This document shows, piece by piece, positions 1-7,725 of a DNA stretch of 64,000 nucleotides (position 1 is the first letter of the stretch; each line of letters opens with the position of its first letter). A program made the position numbers and the translations under genes. This stretch comes from Caldifarciminota bacterium (lineage in GTDB: Bacteria > Hydrothermota > Tepidihabitantia > Tepidihabitantales > Tepidihabitantaceae), in assembly GCA_026418295.1 (NCBI GenBank), contig JAOABP010000003.1, positions 179,175-243,174 of the forward strand, read 5' to 3'. The notes below the pieces were generated by a model. That model had not been told where the DNA came from. It saw only the letters and a list, made by a program, of their open reading frames with translations, and searched no databases.

Positions 1-83
1 AAAACAAACACTTACAGCGCTAACCCTTAACCGGATTTAAAAATGTCGCATTAGTGCAGAATTTGACTTAACTCTGTAACATA

Positions 84-111
84 TTGACAATTAGTAACTT
101 GTGTGTAAACT
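84..111 (+). promoter_or_regulatory. Candidate promoter for the structured RNA at the left edge
   Basis: TTGACA at 84-89 and TAAACT at 106-111 are separated by 16 nt, the spacing seen repeatedly in this window. Transcription would start near 118. A second possible pair, TTGGCA (118-123) and TATAAC (142-147) with an 18-nt spacer, would start near 154. Both point into the structured region and no coding sequence follows. Confidence 0.45.
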
Positions 112-117
112 TCTGCG

Positions 118-441
118 TTGGCATGCAGGGTGCTATATAATTATAACGGGTTACATCCGAGAGCGGATGTAATAAGAAGGAGGGAGTTTGGGGGTTGCGT
201 TAGTTCGGTTTGTAACGCAGGCGGGCTGATGTAGGCCCCATAATTTACCACCCCAGCAGTCCTCTCCAAAAATCGGGCCTGTCTAAAAGAAAGGCTCGCG
301 CCTATCCACCTTAAGTCTCTGACTGCTTGCTGCCTGCATCAGCCCGCCCCCAAATAAACCCTGAGGGTGGAAATTTGCGGCTACCGCCGGTTGCCTCCTT
401 AAAAAGATCCGGGGCTTGACACGATGTCAAGCCCCGGTTTT
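118..441 (+). ncRNA. Candidate structured non-coding RNA, family unknown
   Basis: No credible reading frame lies here, but paired arms are dense. A hairpin at 152-172 has arms TTACATCC and GGATGTAA. An outer helix pairs 187-193 (TTTGGGG) with 348-354 (CCCCAAA). A side hairpin pairs 197-203 with 212-218. A 16-bp helix pairs 221-236 with 332-347 with one G-U pair. Inside it 255-261 pairs with 321-327, and 274-280 with 292-298. Arms 177-183 and 394-400 can close the whole. A promoter precedes it and a perfect hairpin with T4 ends it at 409-441. Size and long-hairpin form recall 6S RNA, but I see no conserved 6S, tmRNA, SRP or RNase P sequence. The unpaired stretch 261-273 (CCTCTCC then A5) resembles the C-rich units of the RNA at 12510-12653. 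The 5' end and the identity are inference. Confidence 0.5.
401..441. terminator. Bidirectional intrinsic terminator
   Basis: A perfect 13-bp stem pairs 409-421 with 425-437 around the loop CGA. On the + strand it is followed by TTTT (438-441), closing the RNA to its left. On the - strand it is followed by ATCTTTTT (408-401), closing the C25 peptidase operon, whose stop codon is at 454. Confidence 0.85.
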
Positions 442-453
442 CGTCTCTGCCCG

Positions 454-3400
454 TTATTCGATGCGGATCACTTTTTCCGTCTGGCCGTTAACCATCAGGA
501 AGAATATACCCCGTTCCGGCACCCTGGGCACCCAGTGCCAGTTTCCCGAAATCCCGGCATCGGGGATATCCACCTGCTCCATTAGTCTGCCACTCGAATT
601 ATAAACCCGCATTTCCAGTGATCCGGGCTGATCCTGAATATAACTGATGGTTAGATTACGGCTGAACACCTTCGGTCGCACCTGAATCCGGAGCCGGGAC
701 AAACCGTCCAGTTTGGACTCCTGCATTCCGACCTGCGGCTCATACCAGTTGAATGCGGTATCGGATGCAGCACTCATCTGGGCCACCGTTCTGCCGCCAA
801 CAATGATGAAGGCAACGATCTGACTGTCTCCGGGGAGAATCGTAAACGGCCCGCAGGAAACCAGAGCATGCCAGTTCCCCATGTTTGTCCCGGATACAGC
901 ACGCTGGGTACCATCGAGAAAGTCCATCTTTTCCCTTTTGGTGAAACCGTCCTGAATATAAGTCTGATGAAAGATGCTGTTGGCAAAGCCGGACACCTCT
1001 GGTGGATAAATCGGGCGGACACCAAGCGTCAGCGTTTCCGGCTGTGCCCGGACATAGGCAAGGTTACGGATGGTATCCACCCCGGGGTAATCCACCGAAT
1101 CGTTCTGGTTCCAGAACGCGGTCCGGAAATCGCATGCAACACCAGTCCAGAGGTTGGCAATTGGCATCGTATCGTTATTGTGAATCCGGTATTCGAGCAC
1201 CATGAAATCCTTATGCTGGGCCCGCGCGCTCACAAATGAACGCTGAGTGACAGTTATTCCCTTCGGCTGGGGATGACGGGCATCGGAAAATACCGCAACG
1301 AACTCCTGATCACCGAACTCCGGCGGCAGCACCGGCCGGATCGAATCCACGATTGCAAAGTCCTGTGCCGTCACCTGCCAGGGTGTGCCATAATAATTGT
1401 CTGCCACCCAGAAGGTATCCGGGTATCTGATACCTAACAGCAGTGCACCATGCATCATTGCTGATGAGGACCAGGGGTGATTTTTCGGATAAATAAACCC
1501 CAGCCCTTCACCCCGCCAGCTGGTGGTACCGATACCACCGTTCGCACACACCGCAGCAACAAAATCTGCAGTATCATGGACCGCCCAGACCCCGGAGCGG
1601 GCATGGGGCATACCGACAACGACCTCCAGCTGTGAGGTAAAGGTTACCGAATCGGCAGCAACTGTCAGTTCAAGCTCAACCTGCTGCCCATGGGGGCAGT
1701 TCGGGCTTACCCGCAGCCGGAAAGGTTCGCCTGATGCGGTATCACCCGGAAGGGTCGCCGGATAGCTGCTCACCGAATCTATTAAAGTTATGAAGGGCGA
1801 ATAAACATGCAGAATTGCGGTCGCACTTCCTGCTGCCTGATTGCCCTCGTTCGCAATTGTAATATGCACATTTACTTCATCCCCCGGGTCCAATCGCCCG
1901 TTTTCGTCGTCAACCCGGTGGTAGCGATACACAAGCAGTGGCTTGGCGCTGCCGCTCCTTACTGCCAGCGTTTTCTCCGCGGGTGCACCGTCCTGTGCAG
2001 TCACACCCAATGTCAGGCTCCAGGTATCTCCAACCTGATTAAGCACTACCTGCGCCCGGCCATTTCTATCGGTAATGCCGCGCCCTACCAGTTGGTCACC
2101 ATGAAGTATCGCCACCCTGGCACCGGTCGCCGGCTGCCCGTCAGCATACCGCACACCAACAGCGAGCACCTGAGGTTCTGCCTGAATCGTATCCGGGCAG
2201 GAAACGAGCAGACCTTTGGGTGTGGTGCGCCACAACAGCATTGTCGGATCCCCCTGCAGCGTCCACTCATAGACTGACCAGCGATAGGTCATCTGACTGA
2301 AAGCGGCGTTCCGGAAGAAATCCTTGGCTAACGCATACGCCCTTCCCTGGTTGAAGCCCCGGAGGTAATTGTTGTAAAACTCCATGCACAGATTCTCCGA
2401 AGGACCCATATTCGGCGGTGCGCCCCAGCCGTAGCGGGCGTTCAGACAGGTAGATACCGCACCGCCGGCAGTAGCATTGATAAACTGCTCGCCCAGTCCG
2501 TCCTGCTGATCAAAATTCCCGCAGTCACATGCCATTGAGTTGACAATAACCGGCATGGTCGTATTGGTCAGTGAGCTGAGGTTGCTGGTGGAAAACGTTG
2601 AACCGAATGCACTCACCGAACCGTGTCCCGCAAAATGAAACAGATGCCGGCCGGCGTTGATGCTCGCCACACACTGGGACGGACTCATATTGTATACCGA
2701 GTCCACGGTCCAGGCTCCGATTCCCGACAGGGCAAGGGCAATATTTCTGTTCACAATCCGGCCGTAATAATCAATATTTGACCACAGCGCCTCAAACGGC
2801 AAAAGTACTTTCCGGAGATAGGTTGTGTCCGGATGACGCTCATAGAGCGTATCCTTGCGCAGAAAATTGGCAAGGTGGCTGGCGTCATCAAGTGGCAGCC
2901 GGCCCACCACGATATCGGAAAATAAATCCACAGAATCCGGATTGTAACTGGTATAGGAATACTCACCAAACTGCCCGTTGTTGTTAAAATCCCAGGTCCC
3001 GTCCAGGTCCGAATAGTAAAGGTCGGCAGGAACGTTGTATGGTGAATAGGGCAGATAACCGGTCCGGCAGGGTACATGCTGGACATCCCCGGCTAAAACG
3101 ACATATTTGAGCCCGCGGGAAACAAACAGCTCCTTGAGCAGATTGCGGATCTTCTCGGGATTGTCCCGACCGGGATACCGGACATAAATTGACTCTGTAG
3201 CAAATACCTCGGTAAAGTAACCCTTGCGTTGGAGATAGCTGGCAAAACTGCTTACCGCAGGCATTAAGGTGCTGGAGGTGATCACCGCCACATCCAGCTC
3301 CGGACCGTCAGATTCTGCTGTTGCCGGCGCAAACCTTTCGATATCCTCGTGATTAACAACAAGCCGGGCAACATCTTCCCGCATAAGCGTCAGCTGACCG

Positions 3401-3963
3401 GGGCTGAGATGTGCAACCGGAACAGATCCGGCTTCATACTCAACCGTCAGCACCGCCTGCTGTGCCAGCCGCAGTCTGCCTGATACCGGGTGATATGCAA
3501 ACGGACAGAAAAGAAATCCGGCAAGCCGGAACCCGGCTTTGGAGCCGGGAGGAACCGCCTGAACCATCTCTGCCGGGTAAGCCAGATCGGAACGGTAAAT
3601 TTCAGCGCTGGGCGCTACAAACGGAACCGAGTTAAACCGGGATAGCGGTCTCATCGGCTGCACCGGATAGAGCTTCAAACCTGCGCCGAGCTCCTGCCAC
3701 TCCACCACCTTGATGCGAATTGACCTCAGCCGGGCATCAGGCGGAATCAGTATATTCCCTGACAGCACTGGCAATAGCGGTTCTCCGGGCTCATCCGTTG
3801 CCAGCACAACCGTTCCCTCAGGAGCAGCAGTCAGCCGGACCACCGTCCAGCTGTCCTGCTGACTCAGTATTACCGCTGCCGGGTCAATGTTCAGGCTGAT
3901 GCTTAGTTCAGCCGCGCCGGCAAATGCGGCAAGCAGTATTATTGTCATGAATATATTTTTCAC
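454..3963 (-). CDS. Secreted C25 (gingipain-like) cysteine peptidase with C-terminal sorting-type domain
   Basis: About 1169 aa. An N-terminal signal peptide (residues 1-19) leads into a propeptide-like beta region to about residue 220. The C25 catalytic domain follows, with LAGDVQHVP near 291 and the family's catalytic pair visible as His in FAGHGS (about 447) and Cys in NSMACDCGNF (about 480). Beta-sandwich repeats follow. The last 80 residues have the pattern v.i.v.nssGrlm...i..w....pGiFfl...g...k.irie of a T9SS-like C-terminal domain. Expected role: secreted or surface protease. I start it at GTG 3963, four bases after AAGGAGG; GTG 3966 or ATG 3948 are alternatives. It is last in an operon with the TPR protein and the M19 dipeptidase, 13 nt after the latter. 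No T9SS machinery gene is in the window, so the export route is inferred. Confidence 0.85.
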   Translation of the reverse strand: MKNIFMTIILLAAFAGAAELSISLNIDPAAVILSQQDSWTVVRLTAAPEGTVVLATDEPGEPLLPVLSGNILIPPDARLRSIRIKVVEWQELGAGLKLYPVQPMRPLSRFNSVPFVAPSAEIYRSDLAYPAEMVQAVPPGSKAGFRLAGFLFCPFAYHPVSGRLRLAQQAVLTVEYEAGSVPVAHLSPGQLTLMREDVARLVVNHEDIERFAPATAESDGPELDVAVITSSTLMPAVSSFASYLQRKGYFTEVFATESIYVRYPGRDNPEKIRNLLKELFVSRGLKYVVLAGDVQHVPCRTGYLPYSPYNVPADLYYSDLDGTWDFNNNGQFGEYSYTSYNPDSVDLFSDIVVGRLPLDDASHLANFLRKDTLYERHPDTTYLRKVLLPFEALWSNIDYYGRIVNRNIALALSGIGAWTVDSVYNMSPSQCVASINAGRHLFHFAGHGSVSAFGSTFSTSNLSSLTNTTMPVIVNSMACDCGNFDQQDGLGEQFINATAGGAVSTCLNARYGWGAPPNMGPSENLCMEFYNNYLRGFNQGRAYALAKDFFRNAAFSQMTYRWSVYEWTLQGDPTMLLWRTTPKGLLVSCPDTIQAEPQVLAVGVRYADGQPATGARVAILHGDQLVGRGITDRNGRAQVVLNQVGDTWSLTLGVTAQDGAPAEKTLAVRSGSAKPLLVYRYHRVDDENGRLDPGDEVNVHITIANEGNQAAGSATAILHVYSPFITLIDSVSSYPATLPGDTASGEPFRLRVSPNCPHGQQVELELTVAADSVTFTSQLEVVVGMPHARSGVWAVHDTADFVAAVCANGGIGTTSWRGEGLGFIYPKNHPWSSSAMMHGALLLGIRYPDTFWVADNYYGTPWQVTAQDFAIVDSIRPVLPPEFGDQEFVAVFSDARHPQPKGITVTQRSFVSARAQHKDFMVLEYRIHNNDTMPIANLWTGVACDFRTAFWNQNDSVDYPGVDTIRNLAYVRAQPETLTLGVRPIYPPEVSGFANSIFHQTYIQDGFTKREKMDFLDGTQRAVSGTNMGNWHALVSCGPFTILPGDSQIVAFIIVGGRTVAQMSAASDTAFNWYEPQVGMQESKLDGLSRLRIQVRPKVFSRNLTISYIQDQPGSLEMRVYNSSGRLMEQVDIPDAGISGNWHWVPRVPERGIFFLMVNGQTEKVIRIE

Positions 3964-3976
3964 CACGCCTCCTTTG

Positions 3977-4972
3977 TCAACTGGTAACCGCTCTGTTGTC
4001 CCACACCTCCTGCCACACCCGGAAAAAGTTCAGCCCCAAAATTTTTCTGACATCCGGTTCTGTATAGCCCAATTGCAGCAGTCTGCGGGTAATTTCTGGC
4101 AGTTTGCCCGCATTTTCCAGACCTTTAAGCCTACCGGAAAACCCGTCGAAGTCCGAACCCAGTCCGATGACCCCGGGTCCGAACTTCTGGACAACATAAT
4201 CGATCGAATGGATAACATTGTTAATTGATGCCCGGCCCGGGTCCGGGCAGAGAAATGCCGGCAAAAAAACCTGACCCATCATCCCGCCCTGCTGTGCCAG
4301 CGCGCTCAGCTGATCGTTCTTCAGGTTACGGTTGTGACGGCGGAGTGCATAGACCCCGGAATGGGAAGCGATAACCGGTGCCGAACTCAGCTCCAGCGCC
4401 TGATAGAAGCTGGCTTCTGCTGCATGGGACAGGTCAATTATCATCCCCAGCCGGTTCATGATTCGGACCGCTTCTCTGCCCTGCGGGGAAAGCCCGTTAT
4501 GCGGCCGGTTTTTATCCCAGCTTGCATCTGCCAGTTCATTTGAATTGCACCAGGTGAGGGTCAGTACTCGCACCCCGGCTCGGAAGAACCGGTAAATCCG
4601 GTCCAGATTCCCTTCAAGCGCATGCCCCCCTTCAACTCCGATCACCACCGCAATCCTGCCCTGATCGACAAGCCGTTTCAGACCGCGGGGCGAGAGCGCC
4701 AACCCCAGTCGGTCCGGGTGCTGGTGACATAATTTCCGGATTGCCACCGCGGCGTGCAGGACAAAAGATTCATACTCTCCAGCTTTGATCTTTTTCGGGT
4801 CCGGAAAGATGGCAAAAACCTGCACCTTGACACCACCGGCTTCCAGTTTCGGCAGGTCAATATGACCTCTGGTTTTGCGGATAATATCCCGCCGGCCACT
4901 GATGTGGTCTAAAATTGAATCACAGTGCAGATCAACAACCAGTGCCTGACGGTGGAGAGACCGGAAGTTAAT
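3977..4972 (-). CDS. M19 membrane dipeptidase (renal dipeptidase family), probable AUU start
   Basis: Zinc dipeptidase of about 331 aa. The M19 signatures appear in order: VVDLHCDS (His-x-Asp ligands) near the N-terminus, VEGGHAL (bridging Glu) about 100 residues later, then DLSHA and IASHSG (His ligands), and LGSDFDG near the C-terminus. The family hydrolyses dipeptides, including D-amino-acid-containing ones. The frame stays open to 5074, but those codons lie inside the TPR gene and would add an arginine-rich extension foreign to the family. An AGGAGG at 4987-4982 lies 9 nt before an ATT codon at 4972 that would give a family-length protein. No ATG, GTG or TTG suits that position. TTG 4990 and ATG 5029 are alternatives. 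No signal peptide is evident. It overlaps the TPR stop by 5 nt, so translational coupling is likely. Confidence 0.8.
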   Translation of the reverse strand: MNFRSLHRQALVVDLHCDSILDHISGRRDIIRKTRGHIDLPKLEAGGVKVQVFAIFPDPKKIKAGEYESFVLHAAVAIRKLCHQHPDRLGLALSPRGLKRLVDQGRIAVVIGVEGGHALEGNLDRIYRFFRAGVRVLTLTWCNSNELADASWDKNRPHNGLSPQGREAVRIMNRLGMIIDLSHAAEASFYQALELSSAPVIASHSGVYALRRHNRNLKNDQLSALAQQGGMMGQVFLPAFLCPDPGRASINNVIHSIDYVVQKFGPGVIGLGSDFDGFSGRLKGLENAGKLPEITRRLLQLGYTEPDVRKILGLNFFRVWQEVWDNRAVTS

Positions 4973-6191
4973 CTTCGCCTTCCTCCTCAAGACCGGAAAA
5001 CCGCCGCTGATACCGCTGCCAGGCTTCATCCTGAATCCGCTCCATCTCCTGCGCGGCAGCCTCCGCCTCCTCAATCTTTCCGAGCATCAGCAGGGCATCG
5101 GTGAGCACTCCATAGGCTTCCTGGTCGTAGCGGTTGAACTCAACCGCCCTTTTTGCTGCTGCTGCCGCCGACTGATATTCACCAATTTGATAATAAAGTC
5201 TGGCAAGCTCGGACCAGAGCGGTCCGGCTTCGGGGTCATCGGGAACTGACTTCTCAAGCCGGTTGAGCGCCTCTGCAGGCTGACCGGTCTCCTCGTAGGC
5301 GCGACAGAGCCGGAGTAAAATTTCCAGGTCCTCCGGATGCTCCCTGTGCAGCCGCTCGAGCAGTGGTAATGCCTCATTAAACATCCGGAACTGCTCAAAG
5401 AACTGACTCATGAGTTCAGGCTCATGAGCGAACCGTATCCGGATCTGCTGATAAACATCAAGGGCGGCATCAATTTCGCCCAGCCGCCGGTAACAGTCCA
5501 GAAGAAAGAAATAGGCTGCCGGCTGTTCCGGTTCTTCGGCAATTGCCTGCAGAAACTCCTGCACCGCCTCGGTCAGCAGTCCGTCCGCATAGAAATCTCT
5601 TCCGAGATGCTGGTGGGGATTTTCCACGCTCGGGTCAAGCTGTTTCGCATACTGATACTCGGCAAAGGCGGAAAGGTACTCGCCGCTCAGGGCATAACTG
5701 ATGCCCAGCGAGATTCGGGCACGGATGTTGTCGGGCGAACGCTCCAGTACCCGGCGGTAAAGTTCTGCACACTTCTCCTCCTGCCCCATCTGTTCGCACA
5801 AAATGGCCAGTCCAATACCGAGGTCAATGTCATCAGGCAGCGCCTGCAGTGCCAGGTCAAAAAGATGTTCTGCCCTTTCATAATTGGCATAGAACATTGC
5901 GCGTACCGCATCACAGCCCAGGGCATAAGGATGCCGTGCCCCATGCCGGTGCACCGCACCACACACCTCCTCAACTGTCTCCTCATCACTCAGATTGGCA
6001 GCACACAGCACTGCCAGGTATGCGGCACGCAGGTTGTCGGGCTGAGTCTCAAGAACCTCCAGCAGCAGTGCCAGCGCCGTCTCGTCATCATCCCGGTAAA
6101 ACGCATTGAGCGCTTCCTCCCAGAGCTGACTTTCTGCCGTTACCTCCTGGCGGTTTCGTGACAGATATGGATTATTGGACGGGTTGGGCAT
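4968..6191 (-). CDS. Tetratricopeptide repeat protein
   Basis: About 407 aa, almost entirely tandem TPR helices of 34 residues. Examples are the repeats around AAYLAVLCAANLSD, IDLGIGLAILCEQMG, NIRARISLGISYALSG and PLWSELARLYYQIGEY. The N-terminus is short and polar, the C-terminus is acidic (EEEGED), and there is no signal peptide, so a cytoplasmic scaffold is likely. The frame extends upstream to 6257, but ATG 6191 is chosen because a TTGCAT-N16-TATAAT promoter ends 6 nt before it; the first codons upstream would lie within that promoter. It heads the operon with M19 dipeptidase and C25 peptidase. Its partner is unknown. Confidence 0.85.
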   Translation of the reverse strand: MPNPSNNPYLSRNRQEVTAESQLWEEALNAFYRDDDETALALLLEVLETQPDNLRAAYLAVLCAANLSDEETVEEVCGAVHRHGARHPYALGCDAVRAMFYANYERAEHLFDLALQALPDDIDLGIGLAILCEQMGQEEKCAELYRRVLERSPDNIRARISLGISYALSGEYLSAFAEYQYAKQLDPSVENPHQHLGRDFYADGLLTEAVQEFLQAIAEEPEQPAAYFFLLDCYRRLGEIDAALDVYQQIRIRFAHEPELMSQFFEQFRMFNEALPLLERLHREHPEDLEILLRLCRAYEETGQPAEALNRLEKSVPDDPEAGPLWSELARLYYQIGEYQSAAAAAKRAVEFNRYDQEAYGVLTDALLMLGKIEEAEAAAQEMERIQDEAWQRYQRRFSGLEEEGED

Positions 6192-6197
6192 AGTAAT

Positions 6198-6225
6198 ATT
6201 ATAAATTCGATTGCAGATAATGCAA
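6198..6225 (-). promoter_or_regulatory. Promoter of the TPR operon, leaderless geometry
   Basis: TTGCAT (6225-6220), 16 nt, TATAAT (6203-6198), then 6 nt to ATG 6191. Transcription should start at or next to the A of the ATG. No Shine-Dalgarno sequence is present. Confidence 0.6.
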
Positions 6226-6399
6226 TAACAACCAGTAATCCCAACTGTCTCCGCCAAATCGGCCGGCTCAAGCTGTCGGCGTACCGCACCGCACCTGCTG
6301 GAAGAGTGGGAAATCCGGGATCAACCGGTGCCTGCCGACCTTCCCCTTGACGATTACTGAAAAATAAAAATCAGCCTGAGAATAACCCGATATTAAAAC

Positions 6400-7179
6400 T
6401 CATGGCTGCGCCTTTGTCGATCCGGTCCGGTCCTCTTCTGACACCCGCTCCTGACGGGCGAGCTGGACAAGCTCCGGCGCCCGGTGCGCTGACTTCTCCG
6501 CCTGGCGTCTGGTGGCTTCAAAGAATACTACCCAGGCAAGCACGGAAAAGACAATCAGACTGCCGGTCAAAAGCGGCCGCCGGGGCAGGACGATCACAAT
6601 AAAGTCATAAAGCCCGTGGGCTGCAACCGCCAGCAGAAAACCGACTAATCCCAAGCGATTGGCATCTCCTGCCGAGCGGGCAAACTTCGCCTCACCCAGA
6701 AAGAATCCCATCAAAACCCCGTAAAATGCATGACTCGGTACCGCCATGAACGCCCTCATAATGCCGATGCGCAGTCCGCCCAGCATCCCCGGACTGAAGA
6801 CATAAAGAATGTTTTCCAGCGTAGCGAAACCAAGGGCAACCGCGGTGGAATACATAATACCGTCATAGGGCTCGTCAAACTCCGGCCGGTGGTAGCAGTA
6901 GAAACGCACAACAAAGAACTTCCACCCCTCTTCGACGAGTCCGATAATTAAAAAGGTACCCAGGAATATCTGCATGATACCCGCACCCGGACTCAGCCAG
7001 CCGCTCAGCCGCTGCAGAAATGACGAGCTGGCAGAGGCGGGCAGGGTTACAAATGCCCCCAGGACAAAGGCAAGAAAGATGGGCCAGAGCGGTTCCTTCT
7101 TATAGCGGTCACGGAAGTAGAAGAAAAGCAGCAGGGCGATCCCGGGTACAATTGCCAGCAGCAGCAGCCAGAAGCTCAC
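6400..7179 (-). CDS. PrsW-like membrane protease (CAAX-type family)
   Basis: About 259 aa with seven or eight hydrophobic helices. The PrsW-type motifs are visible: LVEEGWKFFVV (the EExxK signature), FATLENILYV, MAVPSHAFYGVLMG and AAHGLYDF, which carry the Glu and His residues of this membrane-embedded family. PrsW members cleave anti-sigma factors or other membrane proteins; the substrate here is unknown. The C-terminus is a charged cytoplasmic tail of about 45 residues. I choose GTG 7179 because AGGA lies 9 nt upstream. TTG 7212, which overlaps the stop of the upstream gene, is the alternative. The longer frame to 7539 runs through the upstream gene and lacks PrsW-like sequence. It follows the small membrane gene by about 30 nt, so co-transcription is likely. 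Confidence 0.75.
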   Translation of the reverse strand: MSFWLLLLAIVPGIALLLFFYFRDRYKKEPLWPIFLAFVLGAFVTLPASASSSFLQRLSGWLSPGAGIMQIFLGTFLIIGLVEEGWKFFVVRFYCYHRPEFDEPYDGIMYSTAVALGFATLENILYVFSPGMLGGLRIGIMRAFMAVPSHAFYGVLMGFFLGEAKFARSAGDANRLGLVGFLLAVAAHGLYDFIVIVLPRRPLLTGSLIVFSVLAWVVFFEATRRQAEKSAHRAPELVQLARQERVSEEDRTGSTKAQP

Positions 7180-7208
7180 AGATAATTTTCCTGTGCCATC
7201 AGATAAAG

Positions 7209-7622
7209 TCAACGGGCTGCCGCCCTGGCGATAAATCCCGGAGGCTTGAGCACGCCGGTAAAAATCAGCCCGACAATTACCGCCGTCCAGCCGAGCGCGG
7301 TCAATACCTGCACCAGCCAGGCACGGTGCCGGTGCGGTGCGGGAGGAATTTCCTGCCCGCTGCCCGATCTCAGCCGGACAGCAATGTTCCAGCCGGCCCG
7401 CTGGATGAGATACAGCCCCAGAAGATTGGTGAACCAGTAACCAGCCACCATCCCGGGGGCAAAAAGCCGGCGCTGGAACAGACTCATCCCGGCACCGAAG
7501 AGATAGGCAATCGGCAGATTGATAAAAAGGTCGTTCCACCAGGAAAGGGGCGACAGAAGATACCCGATAATCAGCATCAGCATCTGCGCGCCCAGTTTGC
7601 GCTGCGTTCCGGTGTTTCCCAT
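7209..7622 (-). CDS. Small membrane protein of unknown function
   Basis: 137 aa, not recognised. Three or four hydrophobic segments are visible: LMLIIGYLLSPLSWWNDLF, PIAYLFGAGMSLF, MVAGYWFTNLLGLYLI, and a C-terminal helix around WTAVIVGLIFTGVL. A basic loop with the run RHRHR-like PHRHRA separates the last two. There is no signal peptide cleavage site, so an inner-membrane protein is likely. The start at ATG 7622 is supported by a promoter whose -10 ends 6 nt upstream. It is first in a two-gene unit with the PrsW-like protease, and a shared role is possible but unproven. Confidence 0.6.
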   Translation of the reverse strand: MGNTGTQRKLGAQMLMLIIGYLLSPLSWWNDLFINLPIAYLFGAGMSLFQRRLFAPGMVAGYWFTNLLGLYLIQRAGWNIAVRLRSGSGQEIPPAPHRHRAWLVQVLTALGWTAVIVGLIFTGVLKPPGFIARAAAR

Positions 7623-7628
7623 AATTTT

Positions 7629-7656
7629 ATTTTAACTTATCCTCCATCCGAGGCAA
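7629..7656 (-). promoter_or_regulatory. Promoter of the small membrane protein / PrsW unit, leaderless geometry
   Basis: TTGCCT (7656-7651), 16 nt, TAAAAT (7634-7629), then 6 nt to ATG 7622. No Shine-Dalgarno site fits in the leader. Confidence 0.6.
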
Positions 7657-7692
7657 AAAACACCGGCCGAAAACTGAATTCAAGCTCCGCTC

Positions 7693-7720
7693 TTGACATT
7701 TTAAAAATATCAGTTATGCT
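7693..7720 (+). promoter_or_regulatory. Promoter of the glycosyltransferase / ABC exporter / pdxA unit, leaderless geometry
   Basis: TTGACA (7693-7698), 16 nt, TATGCT (7715-7720), then 5 nt to ATG 7726. The predicted transcript begins at the start codon. Confidence 0.65.
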
Positions 7721-7725
7721 CATCT

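Noticed and set aside
118..441. 6S, tmRNA, SRP or RNase P identity for the left-edge RNA
   Set aside because: None of the conserved motifs that I know (P4/CR regions, tRNA-like ends, GGAA tetraloop region) is visible; only shape recalls 6S.
5029..5074. Arginine-rich N-terminus of the M19 dipeptidase
   Set aside because: It is read from within the TPR gene and is absent from the family pattern.
6229..6360. 43-codon open frame on the + strand ending at TGA 6358-6360
   Set aside because: It looks protein-like at its end but has no start codon and no neighbour; possibly a gene remnant, too weak to call.
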